Program-made: the position numbers and the translations under genes
Part shown: positions 30,401 through 39,630 of the stretch, in pieces
Layout of the letters: each line of letters begins with the position of its first letter
How positions within the stretch are numbered: position 1 is the first letter of the stretch
The notes under the pieces: generated by a model
Told to the model about the DNA's origin: nothing
Seen by the model: only the letters and a program-made list of their open reading frames with translations
Database searches by the model: none
Assembly (NCBI RefSeq): GCF_900258515.1
Contig: NZ_LT984884.1
Coordinates: 3,035,696 to 3,099,695, forward strand
DNA length: 64,000 nt
Source of the DNA: Lentibacillus sp. Marseille-P4043
GTDB taxonomy: Bacteria; Bacillota; Bacilli; Bacillales; Amphibacillaceae
Direction: 5' to 3'

Positions 30401-30982
30401 AATATCCTCCACACGATTTAAATTTTCCTGTGTTTCAGCAAGCTTATATTCTGCTTTCTTTTTTCGATGTTTATATTTTAAAACTCCTGCTGCCTCTTCA
30501 AAAATAGTCCGACGCTCTTCTGCTTTTGAGCTTAATATTTCCTCTACTTTCCCTTGACTGATGATAGAAAAAGCTTCTCGTCCAAGCCCTGAGTCCATAA
30601 ATAAATCGACTATATCTTTTAAACGGCATGATTGTTTATTAATATAAAATTCACTATCCCCTGAACGATAAACACGTCTCATCACACTAACTTCTTCATA
30701 ATCAAGTGGCAGTGTATGATCTGTATTATCTAAAACAAGTGTTACTTCGGCGACATTTAACGGTTTTCTCGTGTCACTTCCCTGAAATATAATGTCCTCC
30801 ATTTTGGAGCCTCGTAACGATTTAGCCGATTGCTCTCCAAGAACCCAACGCAGTGCATCGGTTATATTACTTTTTCCGCTTCCATTTGGGCCGACTACTG
30901 CCGTAACACCAGGAACAAAGTCAACATTGATTCGTTCCGCAAATGACTTAAATCCAACACTTTCCAACCGTTTTAAATACAT
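27416..30982 (-). CDS. smc: Chromosome partition protein Smc
   Basis: Smc with ScpA/ScpB organises and condenses the chromosome. Starting at the ATG at 30982 (GATAGGAGAATGAAT upstream) it has 1188 residues; an in-frame codon at 31015 lacks a site. The N-terminal head has Walker A GPNGSGKSNITDALRW at 32-47 and the conserved SKMEDIIFQGS region. Long coiled-coil arms flank the hinge (about 510-670, including VVNPGGSMSGGAKKK). The C-terminal head has LLSGGERALTAIALLFAI and FCVLDEVEAALDEANV. Confidence 0.98.
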   Translation of the reverse strand: MYLKRLESVGFKSFAERINVDFVPGVTAVVGPNGSGKSNITDALRWVLGEQSAKSLRGSKMEDIIFQGSDTRKPLNVAEVTLVLDNTDHTLPLDYEEVSVMRRVYRSGDSEFYINKQSCRLKDIVDLFMDSGLGREAFSIISQGKVEEILSSKAEERRTIFEEAAGVLKYKHRKKKAEYKLAETQENLNRVEDIIYEIETQIDPLKQQAETAQTYLKQKDQLKEQEISLLITEIEQLHEEWQTLLNEIEKEKLTEIELKTTIQQKEAKLENERQHIQTLDDQIDQLQTTLLTITQELEQYEGKKQVLNERTKHFTENKAELELQQQEAADRIEKLQQELAEEKNKLAEITKTRNETKQKVEQLEGRLTAEKENITDRIEDLKTEYIEYLNNQAAKRNEKQSIQQQLQQITAKKDRQVAKFGDLLSAREELDEKQIQTNENLLHQQQRFQEKESSIKQLKDELDQNRNQFQESQTKLYQGYNYLEKLKSKKEMLEEMKEDFQGFFNGVKAVLKARKEQKLEAIHGAVIELVDVPKNYITAIETVLGGQAQHIVVQDDAAARKAITWLKQTNQGRATFLPLGSIQARYITKDILTKVEDHQGFVGIAANLVSCQAKYKKAIDHLMGHVIVAKTLKDANEIAKVALRRFRVVTLDGDVVNPGGSMSGGAKKKTNQSLFTRDKDLQEITKKLNEFQAKATTFEQGVKEQKRTIEQQEQELERQQNTSISEQQALQEIQADLKEIELKQATLNENLTLYDRDKQQFDVDTKELQTRDTQLSKDLNEIGQQLTTIQKQIDELTVQDLRYKENQEQMQDDFHRYQVMLAEQEERLKSQREKTNTLTSQLNDLSEQNSSYMKKLEEINDLEQNEVTEEELTEHIQMKQKKKDEVTGEIQQKRADRSERTQLNQDQEREIKEENKQHQALVEVIQTKEVKANRLDVDLENRLSRLQEEYTLTFERAKQTYAKTEDTEMAKRNVEQIKQAIERLGSVNLGAIDEYERISERYTFLSDQQNDLVEAKQTLYTAIAEMDEEMENRFETTFSQIKAEFTVVFKELFGGGRAELKLTDPKNLLETGIDIVAEPPGKKLQHLGLLSGGERALTAIALLFAILRVRPVPFCVLDEVEAALDEANVARFAKYIKMYSEQTQFIVITHRKGTMEEADVLYGVTMQESGVSRLVSVRLEDTKELVKS

Positions 30983-31024
30983 ATTCATTCTCCTATCACG
31001 TACATCGCCAACCAATTTTGATTT

Positions 31025-31050
31025 GGCTTTTTACCGCATTTATTTTATCA
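31025..31050 (-). promoter_or_regulatory. Candidate promoter for smc-ftsY-ylxM-ffh
   Basis: The minus strand has TAAAAT at 31047-31042 with a TG one base upstream (extended -10), about 60 nt before the smc start. A weak TTCTTT lies 17 nt upstream. A dedicated promoter is expected because smc is separated from rnc here. Confidence 0.35.
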
Positions 31051-31140
31051 TAAAGAGAGAAACAAAAGAAGAGGAAGACTGATTTCATACATAGTAGCTG
31101 ATCTTTTTTTGACGATACTTTACGAAATTGGGGTGTTCAT

Positions 31141-31365
31141 ATGGGGTTAGAAAATCCTTCTACAGAAAATTTAAAAGTAATCCTCGAGGAATTTGCCGAC
31201 ATACTTGGTGTCGTAAATCGATCGATCATGGATCCCGAAGATTACGATTTGAATAAATACGAGGATTTGAAATTTATGTACGATATGGTTAAACAAAAAG
31301 GACAATTAAGCGCATCAGAGACACAAGCCTTTATTGATGAATTGCGATCGGTGAGAAAAAAATAA
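31141..31365 (+). CDS. yfkK: YfkK-like UPF0435 (DUF1128) protein
   Basis: The 74-residue product (NLKVILEEFADILGVVNRSI then YEDLKFMYDMV and ending LRSVRKK) matches the small DUF1128/UPF0435 family, called YfkK in B. subtilis. Function is unknown. It starts with ATG after GGGGTGTTCAT. It is on the opposite strand to all neighbours and is inserted between rnc and smc, which are adjacent in B. subtilis. It ends at a bidirectional terminator. Confidence 0.85.
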   Translation: MGLENPSTENLKVILEEFADILGVVNRSIMDPEDYDLNKYEDLKFMYDMVKQKGQLSASETQAFIDELRSVRKK

Positions 31366-31394
31366 TGATATAGAGCTCTTTTTCCATATTTTCT

Positions 31395-31432
31395 AAAAAG
31401 GCAGTAGCAAACACTATGCGCTACTGCCTTTT
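31395..31432. terminator. Bidirectional terminator between yfkK and rnc
   Basis: GGCAGTAGC (31400-31408) pairs with GCTACTGCC (31420-31428). The stem is flanked by AAAAA on the left and TTTT on the right, so it can serve yfkK on the plus strand and rnc on the minus strand. Confidence 0.9.
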
Positions 31433-31435
31433 AAC

Positions 31436-32119
31436 CTATTTATTAAACGAATCCAACGCATGTTTTGCAGCTCGTTGTTCCGCTTCTTTTTTAGTACGAC
31501 CGATTCCGCGGCCTGAAACCTTACCTTTTATCACAACTTCTGAAACAAATTCTTTATCATGTGATGGTCCCTTTTCTTCAACAATGTTATATTCTACTGT
31601 AGAATTTCGATATTGCTGAACTAATTCTTGAAGCTGACTTTTATAATCCATCGCATGCGAAAAAGCACCGGTATCTATTTTCGGAAAGACAAATTTATCC
31701 ATGAATTTTAAAATAATATCAAAGCCGCGATCCAGATACAATGCACCAAGAAATGCTTCGAATGCATCTGCAAGTATTGCTGGTCGCTCGCGTCCGCCTG
31801 TTTGTTCTTCGCCTTTCCCTAACAATAAATGCTCACCAAATTCTAAATCTCGAGCAAAATTATTTAATGAAGGTTCACAAACAATTGCCGCTCGTAATTT
31901 GGTCATTTCACCCTCAGGCATGTTTGCGTTATTGCGATATAAATATTGAGAAACGGCTAATTCTAATACCGCGTCACCCAAATATTCCAATCGTTCATTA
32001 TCCGAAAATACTTCATTTCGATGCTCATTCACATAGGATGAATGTGTAAACGCCAGCCTAACTAAAGCATGATCGTTAAATGTGATATTAAGTTGTTTTT
32101 CCAGTTTTGCAACATCCAT
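31436..32119 (-). CDS. rnc: Ribonuclease III
   Basis: RNase III cleaves double-stranded RNA in rRNA processing and antisense decay. The 227-residue protein has the catalytic signature [20 protein letters not shown], the second acidic site in [15 protein letters not shown], and a C-terminal dsRNA-binding domain ([20 protein letters not shown], then [20 protein letters not shown]). A GCAGGTGACATAAAT site precedes the ATG. It lies downstream of acpP. Confidence 0.97.
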   Translation of the reverse strand: MDVAKLEKQLNITFNDHALVRLAFTHSSYVNEHRNEVFSDNERLEYLGDAVLELAVSQYLYRNNANMPEGEMTKLRAAIVCEPSLNNFARDLEFGEHLLLGKGEEQTGGRERPAILADAFEAFLGALYLDRGFDIILKFMDKFVFPKIDTGAFSHAMDYKSQLQELVQQYRNSTVEYNIVEEKGPSHDKEFVSEVVIKGKVSGRGIGRTKKEAEQRAAKHALDSFNK

Positions 32120-32155
32120 ATTTATGTCACCTGCTTCGACCTTATTAAAATATAT

Positions 32156-32183
32156 GGAAAGCCCCGCACATTGCGAGACTTCC
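32156..32183 (-). terminator. Hairpin between acpP and rnc
   Basis: On the minus strand GGAAGTCTCGCA pairs, with wobble and one bulge, to TGCGGGGCTTTCC, followed by ATATATTTTAAT. The T run is broken, so this may be a partial terminator that raises acpP level over rnc. Confidence 0.55.
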
Positions 32184-32204
32184 TACTAAAATAAAATGTA
32201 ATAA

Positions 32205-32441
32205 TTAAGATTGTGTACTGTTTATGTAATTAACAGCATCACCCACTGTATTAATTTTCTCGGCTTCTTCATCAGCAATTTCCATGTCAAATTCATCTTC
32301 CAATTCCATTACTAATTCAACTACGTCCAATGAATCTGCATCAAGGTCATCTTTAAAAGAAGCTTCCATTGTTACTTTTGATTCTTCCACATCAAGTTTA
32401 TCAACAATAATATCTTTTACACGATCGAATACATCTGCCAC
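32205..32441 (-). CDS. acpP: Acyl carrier protein
   Basis: ACP carries growing fatty acyl chains on 4'-phosphopantetheine. The 78-residue acidic product has the attachment serine Ser37 in [17 protein letters not shown]. The start is GTG at 32441 with GGAGGTGAAAGATA upstream. It is the last gene of the fapR-plsX-fabD-fabG-acpP operon. Confidence 0.98.
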   Translation of the reverse strand: MADVFDRVKDIIVDKLDVEESKVTMEASFKDDLDADSLDVVELVMELEDEFDMEIADEEAEKINTVGDAVNYINSTQS

Positions 32442-32480
32442 TATCTTTCACCTCCTTTCAAATGAATATGTAAATTATGC

Positions 32481-33221
32481 CTACATCACCATTCCTCCAT
32501 CTACATGAATGGTTTGTCCAGTGATATAATTTGCATCATCTGAGGCCAGAAAGCGGACAACTCTAGCTACATCTTCCGGTTCGCCTAATTTTGCCAATGG
32601 AATCATGTCAAGCATCCCTTTACGTTGCTCTTCTGTTAACGCATCGGTCATGTCTGTTGAAATAAATCCAGGTGCAACGGCATTGACAAAAATATTCCTT
32701 GTTGCCAATTCTTTTGCGGTTGATTTTGTTAGTCCGATTACGCCTGCTTTTGCAGCAACATAATTAGCTTGTCCTGGATTCCCACTAACACCGACAATTG
32801 ATGCTACATTAACAATCTTTCCGCTGCGTTGTTTCATCATTTGTCTTGTTACAGCTTTTGTACAAACAAATACACCTTTTAAATTCGTGTTAATAACTTG
32901 ATCAAACTCTTCCTCTTTCATACGCATTAGCAGGTTATCTCGTGTAATCCCAGCATTATTTACTAAAATATCCAGACTGCCAAATTCACCGATGACCTGT
33001 TTGACCATATCTTTTACATCCGCTTCATTGGCGACATCGGCTTGAACTTTAAATGACTTCACACCTGTTTTTTCAATTTCTTCGACAACAGCTTGAGCCT
33101 TTGCTTCACTGCCCGCGTAATTTATTACTACATTAGCACCCTGTTTTGCCAACTCTAACGCTATTGCTCTACCGATACCACGTGATGCTCCAGTAACCAA
33201 AGCATTTTTCTCTTGTAACAT
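32481..33221 (-). CDS. fabG: 3-oxoacyl-ACP reductase FabG
   Basis: FabG reduces beta-ketoacyl-ACP with NADPH in fatty acid elongation. The 246-residue short-chain dehydrogenase has the nucleotide motif [12 protein letters not shown], catalytic Ser141, Tyr154 and Lys158 (VASIVG and NYVAAKAG), and the C-terminal [28 protein letters not shown] site lies before the ATG; the gene abuts fabD. Confidence 0.98.
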   Translation of the reverse strand: MLQEKNALVTGASRGIGRAIALELAKQGANVVINYAGSEAKAQAVVEEIEKTGVKSFKVQADVANEADVKDMVKQVIGEFGSLDILVNNAGITRDNLLMRMKEEEFDQVINTNLKGVFVCTKAVTRQMMKQRSGKIVNVASIVGVSGNPGQANYVAAKAGVIGLTKSTAKELATRNIFVNAVAPGFISTDMTDALTEEQRKGMLDMIPLAKLGEPEDVARVVRFLASDDANYITGQTIHVDGGMVM

Positions 33222-34163
33222 CTAGGATTCCTCCCTGTACCACGAAATAAACGCATCCATTGATTCCTGATCCTGAATAGCAAACGTTGGTGTTCTGCGA
33301 CTAATTTTTTTCACCAATCCACTTAATACTTTCCCATTACCAACTTCTACAAAAGCGTCAACGCCTTCTTCGATCATATTGCGAATTGATTCTTCAAAAC
33401 GCACTGGCGAATAGAGTTGTTTTAATAATAATTCCTTAATTTCACTATCATCTGTTACAGGTGCTGCTGTTACGTTGGCATATACAGGTATACTTGCTTC
33501 TGTTATCGCCACTTCATCCAGCTTTTTAGCAAACGCCTCATTTGCTGGTTTCATTAAACGAGAATGGAATGGACCACTTACATTTAATGGAAGTACACGT
33601 TTAGCTCCCTTTTCTTTTAACACCGTTGATGCTTGTTCGATTCCCGCTTTTGTACCAGAGATTACAATTTGTCCCGGACAATTTAGGTTAGCAATGTCAA
33701 CAATTTCATCTGAATCCATTCCTTCGATTGCAGCTTCAATTTCCTCCTGCTTCATTCCTAACACAGCTGCCATCGCTCCCTTACCAGCAGGATAAGCCTC
33801 TTCCATTAACCTACCTCGTGCAGCAACCAATGGTAACGCATCTTCTAATGATAATGCACCCGCAGCAACTAGGGCACTGTATTCACCTAGACTGTGCCCT
33901 ACTGCCATGACAGGTTGAATCTCCTCTTTAATTAGTAATGTATGTACGGCAATACTGGAAAGCAATAATGCCGGCTGGGCGTTTTCGGTTAATGTTAATG
34001 TTTCATTTGGGCCTTCAAACATTAGAGTAGATAGTGAAAAATCAAGTGTTCGATCAGCTTCTTGAAATAACTCCTTTATTTCTGGGTAGTTTTCGTAAAA
34101 CACTTTCCCCATACCAATTGCTTGTGATCCTTGTCCTGGAAACATTAATGCTACGCGTTTCAT
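33222..34163 (-). CDS. fabD: Malonyl-CoA:ACP transacylase FabD
   Basis: FabD moves malonyl from CoA to ACP, providing the two-carbon donor. The 313-residue protein has FPGQGSQ near residues 8-14, the nucleophile Ser91 in [11 protein letters not shown], and the catalytic His in SGPFHSRLM. Its ATG overlaps the plsX stop. Confidence 0.98.
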   Translation of the reverse strand: MKRVALMFPGQGSQAIGMGKVFYENYPEIKELFQEADRTLDFSLSTLMFEGPNETLTLTENAQPALLLSSIAVHTLLIKEEIQPVMAVGHSLGEYSALVAAGALSLEDALPLVAARGRLMEEAYPAGKGAMAAVLGMKQEEIEAAIEGMDSDEIVDIANLNCPGQIVISGTKAGIEQASTVLKEKGAKRVLPLNVSGPFHSRLMKPANEAFAKKLDEVAITEASIPVYANVTAAPVTDDSEIKELLLKQLYSPVRFEESIRNMIEEGVDAFVEVGNGKVLSGLVKKISRRTPTFAIQDQESMDAFISWYREES

Positions 34164-35167
34164 TCGGTTTCCCCCTTCTCCGTTTCTGCCTGAATGATCG
34201 TTGACTGAATCGTATCTGTTACATTGTGTTCAATCATATGACAAGCTTGTTTGATTGCATTAAAAATTGCTCGACGGTTTGATGAACCATGTGCTTTAAT
34301 AACTGGCGCTGCTAACCCAAATAGACCTGCACCACCATACTCAGAATAATCGAGTTTGTCCTGCAATCCTTTCAGGTCATTTTTTACTAATCCTGCGGCG
34401 ATTTTTGTTTTCATCGATGACATAAATGTTTGCTTTAGCATCGAAAACATCGTTAATGCCGTACCTTCAATCGTTTTTAATGCAATATTTCCACTAAAAC
34501 CATCTGTGACAACAACATCCGCAGCCCCATCCAATAAATCTCTCGCTTCCACATTACCAACAAAATGAACAGGGGCATCTTTTAATAGTGTGAAAGCCTT
34601 TTTCGTAAGATCGTTCCCTTTCCCATCTTCCGTACCAACATTTAATAGCCCGACTGTAGGGTTTTTAATCGATCGGACTTTTTCTGTGTAAATGGCTCCC
34701 ATTATTGCATATTGTACAAGATGATGTGCTTTTGCATCAACATTTGCTCCAACATCCAATAATAAAAATCCTTTTCCATCAATTGTTGGTAGTGTCGGAC
34801 TTAATGCCGGACGATCAATTCCAGGTATTCTTCCAACAACAAACAAACCTGCACTCATCAATGCACCAGTGTTTCCTGCTGAAATACATGCATCTGCATG
34901 ATTTTCTTTAACTTCCTTAGCCATCAACACGAGTGATGCATTTTTCTTGCGACGTACTGCTCGAACAGGTTCATCATCTCCTGTAATAACTTCATCTGTG
35001 TGAATCACGTTAATGTTCGTATCATCCGTTAAAATTGGTTTGATTTTTTTTTCATCACCAATTAGCGTGATGTGTAAATTATTAATTTGAGCTACGGCAT
35101 CCATCGCACCGAGAACAATCTCTTTTGGTGCATTGTCGCCTCCCATGGCATCAATTACTATTCTCAT
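34160..35167 (-). CDS. plsX: Phosphate acyltransferase PlsX
   Basis: PlsX makes acyl-phosphate from acyl-ACP, the donor for PlsY in phospholipid synthesis. The 335-residue product has the [18 protein letters not shown] start, [34 protein letters not shown] and [17 protein letters not shown]. It follows fapR by 6 nt. Confidence 0.97.
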   Translation of the reverse strand: MRIVIDAMGGDNAPKEIVLGAMDAVAQINNLHITLIGDEKKIKPILTDDTNINVIHTDEVITGDDEPVRAVRRKKNASLVLMAKEVKENHADACISAGNTGALMSAGLFVVGRIPGIDRPALSPTLPTIDGKGFLLLDVGANVDAKAHHLVQYAIMGAIYTEKVRSIKNPTVGLLNVGTEDGKGNDLTKKAFTLLKDAPVHFVGNVEARDLLDGAADVVVTDGFSGNIALKTIEGTALTMFSMLKQTFMSSMKTKIAAGLVKNDLKGLQDKLDYSEYGGAGLFGLAAPVIKAHGSSNRRAIFNAIKQACHMIEHNVTDTIQSTIIQAETEKGETE

Positions 35168-35173
35168 TTTGAA

Positions 35174-35746
35174 CTATCTCCTCTGTTGCTCATTTGATCG
35201 ATACATATGAAACAACCCGGTAAACACAACTTCATTATCGACAAAACTATTCACTAAAACGGTCGTTAAACCATTGTCGTTTACTTCTTTAACGGATGCT
35301 TTGGCTACGACACGTTCTCCCTCTGTAACCTGTCTGGTGAATTTTAGTTCTGATTTTGCTGTTAGAGCTAATTCATCATTAATTACGGCCACAGCAAGTG
35401 AGTTTGCTTGGGCAAATAAATGGTGCCCACGGGCTATTTTATTACGTGAAAAAACATGCTCATGTTTAATATTTAAAATAGAAATGGCTCGACTATCTAA
35501 TTCTAAATCAATAATTTCACCAATCACTTCATCTAAAGGTAGTGCCTTTACTGTTTCATTCCATTGGTTTGTCGCAACTGTTTTAATTCGTTCACGTAAT
35601 TCCGGTATAGCAAGCTCCATACGATCTAATCGGATTGTCTGAATACTAACTGAAAATATTTTTGACAGTTCATCATCTGTTATAAACGGTGTATGTTCGA
35701 TCGTCTCTTTTAATAACCGTTGTCGTTCCACTTTGCTACGTTTCAT
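35174..35746 (-). CDS. fapR: Fatty acid/phospholipid repressor FapR
   Basis: FapR represses lipid synthesis genes and is released by malonyl-CoA. Started at the ATG at 35746 the product has 190 residues: an N-terminal DeoR-like HTH ([20 protein letters not shown]) and a hot-dog effector domain with [20 protein letters not shown] and [15 protein letters not shown]. An upstream ATG at 35758 is possible; family alignment favours the shorter form. A FapR operator and a good promoter lie directly upstream, implying autoregulation of the operon. Confidence 0.96.
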   Translation of the reverse strand: MKRSKVERQRLLKETIEHTPFITDDELSKIFSVSIQTIRLDRMELAIPELRERIKTVATNQWNETVKALPLDEVIGEIIDLELDSRAISILNIKHEHVFSRNKIARGHHLFAQANSLAVAVINDELALTAKSELKFTRQVTEGERVVAKASVKEVNDNGLTTVLVNSFVDNEVVFTGLFHMYRSNEQQRR

Positions 35747-35791
35747 TTTTGGCACCATCCGCTATTATTGGAAAATCTTTATTCATTAAAT

Positions 35792-35808
35792 TTAAGACTA
35801 GGTCCTAA
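35792..35808 (-). promoter_or_regulatory. FapR operator
   Basis: The minus strand reads TTAGGACCTAGTCTTAA, a 17-bp near-palindrome that matches the known FapR consensus TTAGTACCTRGTACTAA at 14 positions. It lies just after the -10 of the fapR promoter, so bound FapR would block initiation. Confidence 0.85.
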
Positions 35809-35812
35809 TAGT

Positions 35813-35841
35813 AATATATAATACACCTATTAATTATGCAA
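35813..35841 (-). promoter_or_regulatory. Sigma-A promoter for fapR-plsX-fabD-fabG-acpP
   Basis: TTGCAT (35841-35836) and TATATT (35818-35813) are separated by 17 nt on the minus strand. The start point would fall in the FapR operator. Confidence 0.7.
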
Positions 35842-35848
35842 CAATCTT

Positions 35849-37891
35849 TTAATCAAGTTTACTGTTTAAAACAGCATCATTCTCAAGTATTGTTCGCAAC
35901 TTGGAAAACTCTTCGTTATTATCTAACAAATTTGCATCGATGATTTCTTGGGCATCGTTCCGGGCTGTCTCCAATGCACGATAATCATGAATCATGTCGG
36001 CAACTTTAAACTCAGGAACACCACTTTGTTTTTTTCCAAAAAAGTCACCAGGTCCACGAAGTTTTAAATCCTGTTCCGATAATTCAAAGCCATTATTTGT
36101 TTCGGTCATGATCCGCATCCGTTCTTTACCAACTTCTCCTTTGGGTTCAGCTATCAAGATACAATAACTTTGCTTGTCCCCACGACCAACCCTACCTCTT
36201 AGCTGGTGTAATTGGGATAATCCAAACCGTTCTGCATCATAAATCACCATAATCGTAGCATTTGGGACATTGACTCCAACTTCTACAACGGTTGTCGAAA
36301 CAAGAACCTGGATTTCGTTCGCGGCAAATTGCTTCATGACCTCATCTTTTTCATCGGTTTGCAATCTACCATGCATTAACCCAACATTTATCGTAGCTGG
36401 GTAAAACGCCTGTAATTGATTGTAGAGATCTACTGCATTTTGAATATCCAGCTTATCCGATTCTTCGATTAGCGGACAAATAACATAGGCTTGTTCCCCT
36501 TCGGCAATCCGTTTTTCAATAAACTGCAACACCCGTTCAAGTGTATTTTCTTTTGTCCAATACGTCTCGATTTCTTTTCTCCCGGAAGGCATCTCATCGA
36601 TAACAGAAACATCCATATCACCAAAAGCAGTAATCGCTAATGTTCTAGGAATCGGTGTTGCAGTCATGAATAGCACATCTGGATCAAGTCCTTTATCACG
36701 CAATACACGCCGTTGTTCTACACCAAACCGGTGCTGTTCATCGACAATAGCAAAACCTAAATCAGCAAAAAACACATCTTCCTGAATTAACGCATGTGTA
36801 CCAACAACAATATCTACTTCAGATGACTCTACCGCCGCTAAGAGTTCCTTACGTTTTTTCCCTTTTACCGAACCAGTCAGCAACGCGATATTCGCTCTTT
36901 CCCCGAATAGTTCAGTTAACGATTGATAATGCTGTTCTGCTAATATTTCAGTCGGCACCATTAACGCGCCTTGCTTACCGGCTGTTATAGATGCGTAAAG
37001 AGCAATTGCTGCAACTGCCGTTTTTCCCGACCCGACATCTCCTTGGAGCAATCGATTCATCCGATGCGGTGATTTCATATCAGACAAAATTTGGTTAAGC
37101 GAGCGTTTCTGTGCTTTCGTTAAAGAAAACGGAAAATGATCAACAAATTCCTGCAGTTTCGCAGAATTATAAAATTGTGCATTTCCTTGTGTTGCCTCCC
37201 GCTTTATTTTACGTAACAATTGCATTTTCAATTGAAACAATAAAAATTCTTCATATGTAAATCTTCTTCGTGCATGTTTTAGCAATAATCTATCTTTTGG
37301 GAAGTGCATCGCCGTTAATGCATCACGCCGTCTAGGTAGTTTGTATGCTTGTAGATAACTAGACGGCAATATTTCTTCCATTTGATTTCCATAGTCAGTT
37401 ATGGCGGTTTGGATTGCCTTTTTTTATTTTATATTCGTAATATTCCCTTTTAATGAGTACATTGGCTGGATGGCCGCATGATTTTCTGCAGGACCTTTTT
37501 TATAATTACTGACCGTAATTTGCAGACGGTGGGCATCCCACTTTCCAGTTAATGTCACCGTATCATTTGGCTTGATTTGTTTTTTTGCAAAAGCTCGGTT
37601 GAACATAACTGCCTTAATCGCAACATTTTCAACCTCCACTGTAAACGAGAGTCGCGATTTTTTCTTCCCATAAAAAGTGAGAGAAGGTTCATGAATAACC
37701 CTTCCCTCAATCGTCACTTTATCATCATGAATTAACTCACGGAGTGGCTTTATTTCAAAAACATCATAACGGTAAGGAAAATAAAACAGTAAATCTTTAA
37801 CCGTATATATATGAATAGTTGCTAAATCCTCGGCAAACTTCTCTCCTATTCCTTTGACTGTTTGTACGGGTTCCTGTAACAAAATAATCAC
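35849..37891 (-). pseudogene. recG: recG, ATP-dependent DNA helicase, interrupted by one in-frame stop codon
   Basis: RecG remodels stalled forks and Holliday junctions. The reading frame is collinear with B. subtilis RecG (682 residues) for about 680 codons, but codon 156 is TAA at 37426-37424. The first part (155 codons, GTG start at 37891 overlapping the sdaAA stop) holds the wedge domain (YFPYRYDVFEIKPLREL, EPSLTFYGKKKSRL). The second part resumes in the same frame; its first ATG is at 37381, 14 codons after the stop, and it has all helicase motifs: GDVGSGKTAVAAIALY, IVDEQHRFGVEQR, MTATPIPRTLAIT, STTVVEVGVNVPNA and QLRGRVGRG. No length change surrounds the stop. It could be a real nonsense mutation, readthrough, or a base-call error. 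Confidence 0.9.
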
Positions 37892-38772
37892 TCTTTCGTA
37901 ACTGACATGCCAAATATTTTTTCTTTTATTGCTTGGCCTGTTGGCGTTGCAGCTAGGCCACCCTCACCAGTCTCCCTTAAGGTTGATGGCATTGTTTTTC
38001 CAATTCTGTACATGGCACCAATTACTTCATCACAAGGGATTCGGCTTGTTACACCAGCCAGAGCCATATCTGCTGACACGATAGCAAGTGATGATCCTGC
38101 AGCATTACGCTTCACACAAGGTACCTCAACTAATCCTGCAACAGGGTCACACACAAGCCCAAGCATGTTTTTTAATGTCATGGCAAATGCCTCAGAAGAT
38201 TGCTGGGCAGTTCCGCCGGCCATCTCGACAATTGCTGCTGATGCCATTGCCCCTGCTGATCCAACTTCTGCCTGACAACCACCTGCTGCACCAGAGATGA
38301 AAGCATTATTAGCAACAACAAAACCAAATGCACCTGCTGTAAATAAATAACGTATCATCTGTTCACGAGTTGGGTTTAATTGATTTTTAACCGCAAACAA
38401 TGTTCCGGGCACACATCCGGCACTTCCTGCAGTTGGTGTTGCACAGATCGTGCCCATCGCTGCGTTCACTTCATTGGTTCCCATCGCTTTACTAACAGCA
38501 TCAAGCAACAAATTACCTGAAAGCGGTGTCTTTTCCTTCATGTAGTTTTGGATTAACACTGCATCTCCACCGGTTAAACCGGTAACCGACTGCACACCTT
38601 CAAGCGCATCCTCAACCGCCTTCTCCATGACATTCAAATTCTTTTCCATGTTCGCGAAAACTTCCTCGCGTGATAGATTCTTCACATCCATTTCCTGACG
38701 AATCATAACCTCTGATATAAGTATATTTTCTTTTTCTGCAATCTCTACTAATTCCGCAACAGTACGAAACAT
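37888..38772 (-). CDS. sdaAA: L-serine dehydratase, alpha subunit
   Basis: SdaAA with SdaAB deaminates serine to pyruvate using an oxygen-sensitive 4Fe-4S cluster. The ATG at 38772 (GGAGAGGAGTCAGCTT upstream) gives 294 residues. Conserved cysteines occur in TICATPTAGSAGCVPG, LVCDPVAGLVEVPCVKRNAA. The C-terminal GGLAATPTGQAI is typical. It follows sdaAB and overlaps recG. Confidence 0.96.
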   Translation of the reverse strand: MFRTVAELVEIAEKENILISEVMIRQEMDVKNLSREEVFANMEKNLNVMEKAVEDALEGVQSVTGLTGGDAVLIQNYMKEKTPLSGNLLLDAVSKAMGTNEVNAAMGTICATPTAGSAGCVPGTLFAVKNQLNPTREQMIRYLFTAGAFGFVVANNAFISGAAGGCQAEVGSAGAMASAAIVEMAGGTAQQSSEAFAMTLKNMLGLVCDPVAGLVEVPCVKRNAAGSSLAIVSADMALAGVTSRIPCDEVIGAMYRIGKTMPSTLRETGEGGLAATPTGQAIKEKIFGMSVTKE

Positions 38773-38831
38773 AAGCTGACTCCTCTCCTTGATCATTATT
38801 CATGTTTGCTTATGAGACCGTTCCCCAATTA

Positions 38832-39494
38832 CTAACTAACGATTTTCGCTATTTGAATAATATGATCAGCATTCTCTAATTCTTTTAAAATACGATCCTC
38901 GACATTTTGGTCCACTTCAATCACCATTAAGGCTTCTTTGCCAACATCTTTTCGATTTACTTCCATATGACCGATATTGATTTCATATTTTGCCAGAATT
39001 TTCGTTACAGAGGCAATTGCACCAAACCGATCATTATGCATAATTAATATTGCCGGATGATTCCCAGACAAACGTAGTTCAAACCCGTTTAACTCGGTAA
39101 TTTCTACTTTACCACCGCCGATAGAGATACCGACTAATTCCATTTCCTCCGTATCATTGCCGATGATAAGACGCGCCGTATTTGGATGATCTGCCTTGGC
39201 ATCATCCTCAATAAATTCTACTTTTATATTCTTCTCTTTAGCAATCTCTAAAGCTTTGCTCATCCGTGGATCATCAGTTTCAAATCCTAACAGCCCACCA
39301 ACTAGAGCAAAATCAGTCCCATGCCCCTTATACGTCTTGGCAAAAGATTCATATAAATGGATTTTTGCCCATTTCGGTTCTTCCCCAAATAAATTACGTG
39401 CAGCTTTTCCAATTCTAGCTGCACCTGCTGTATGTGAACTAGATGGTCCAATCATCACTGGACCAATGATATCAAATACTGAATTGAACTTCAC
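38832..39494 (-). CDS. sdaAB: L-serine dehydratase, beta subunit
   Basis: The GTG at 39494 with AGAGGGTG upstream gives 220 residues, the B. subtilis length, starting MKFNSVFDIIGPVMIGPSSS followed by HTAGAARIG. The C-terminal ACT domain (AILIMHNDRFGAIASVTKIL then INIGHMEVNRKDVG) likely senses serine. An open frame extends upstream to 39539 without family similarity. It is the first gene of sdaAB-sdaAA-recG. Confidence 0.95.
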   Translation of the reverse strand: MKFNSVFDIIGPVMIGPSSSHTAGAARIGKAARNLFGEEPKWAKIHLYESFAKTYKGHGTDFALVGGLLGFETDDPRMSKALEIAKEKNIKVEFIEDDAKADHPNTARLIIGNDTEEMELVGISIGGGKVEITELNGFELRLSGNHPAILIMHNDRFGAIASVTKILAKYEINIGHMEVNRKDVGKEALMVIEVDQNVEDRILKELENADHIIQIAKIVS

Positions 39495-39630
39495 TTCGAC
39501 ACCCTCTTTTCCCACGTATTCTATAGTCTCTATTGTCAATTATAACAAAAACATCTATAATAATCATTTGTGGATTATATTTCTTTATAATCGGGCGGGA
39601 GAGGGATAGAAAGAATTATGAGGAGATTAC

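Noticed and set aside
39540..39630. Purine riboswitch before the permease
   Set aside because: The leader is under 100 nt and shows none of the conserved purine-aptamer loop sequences.
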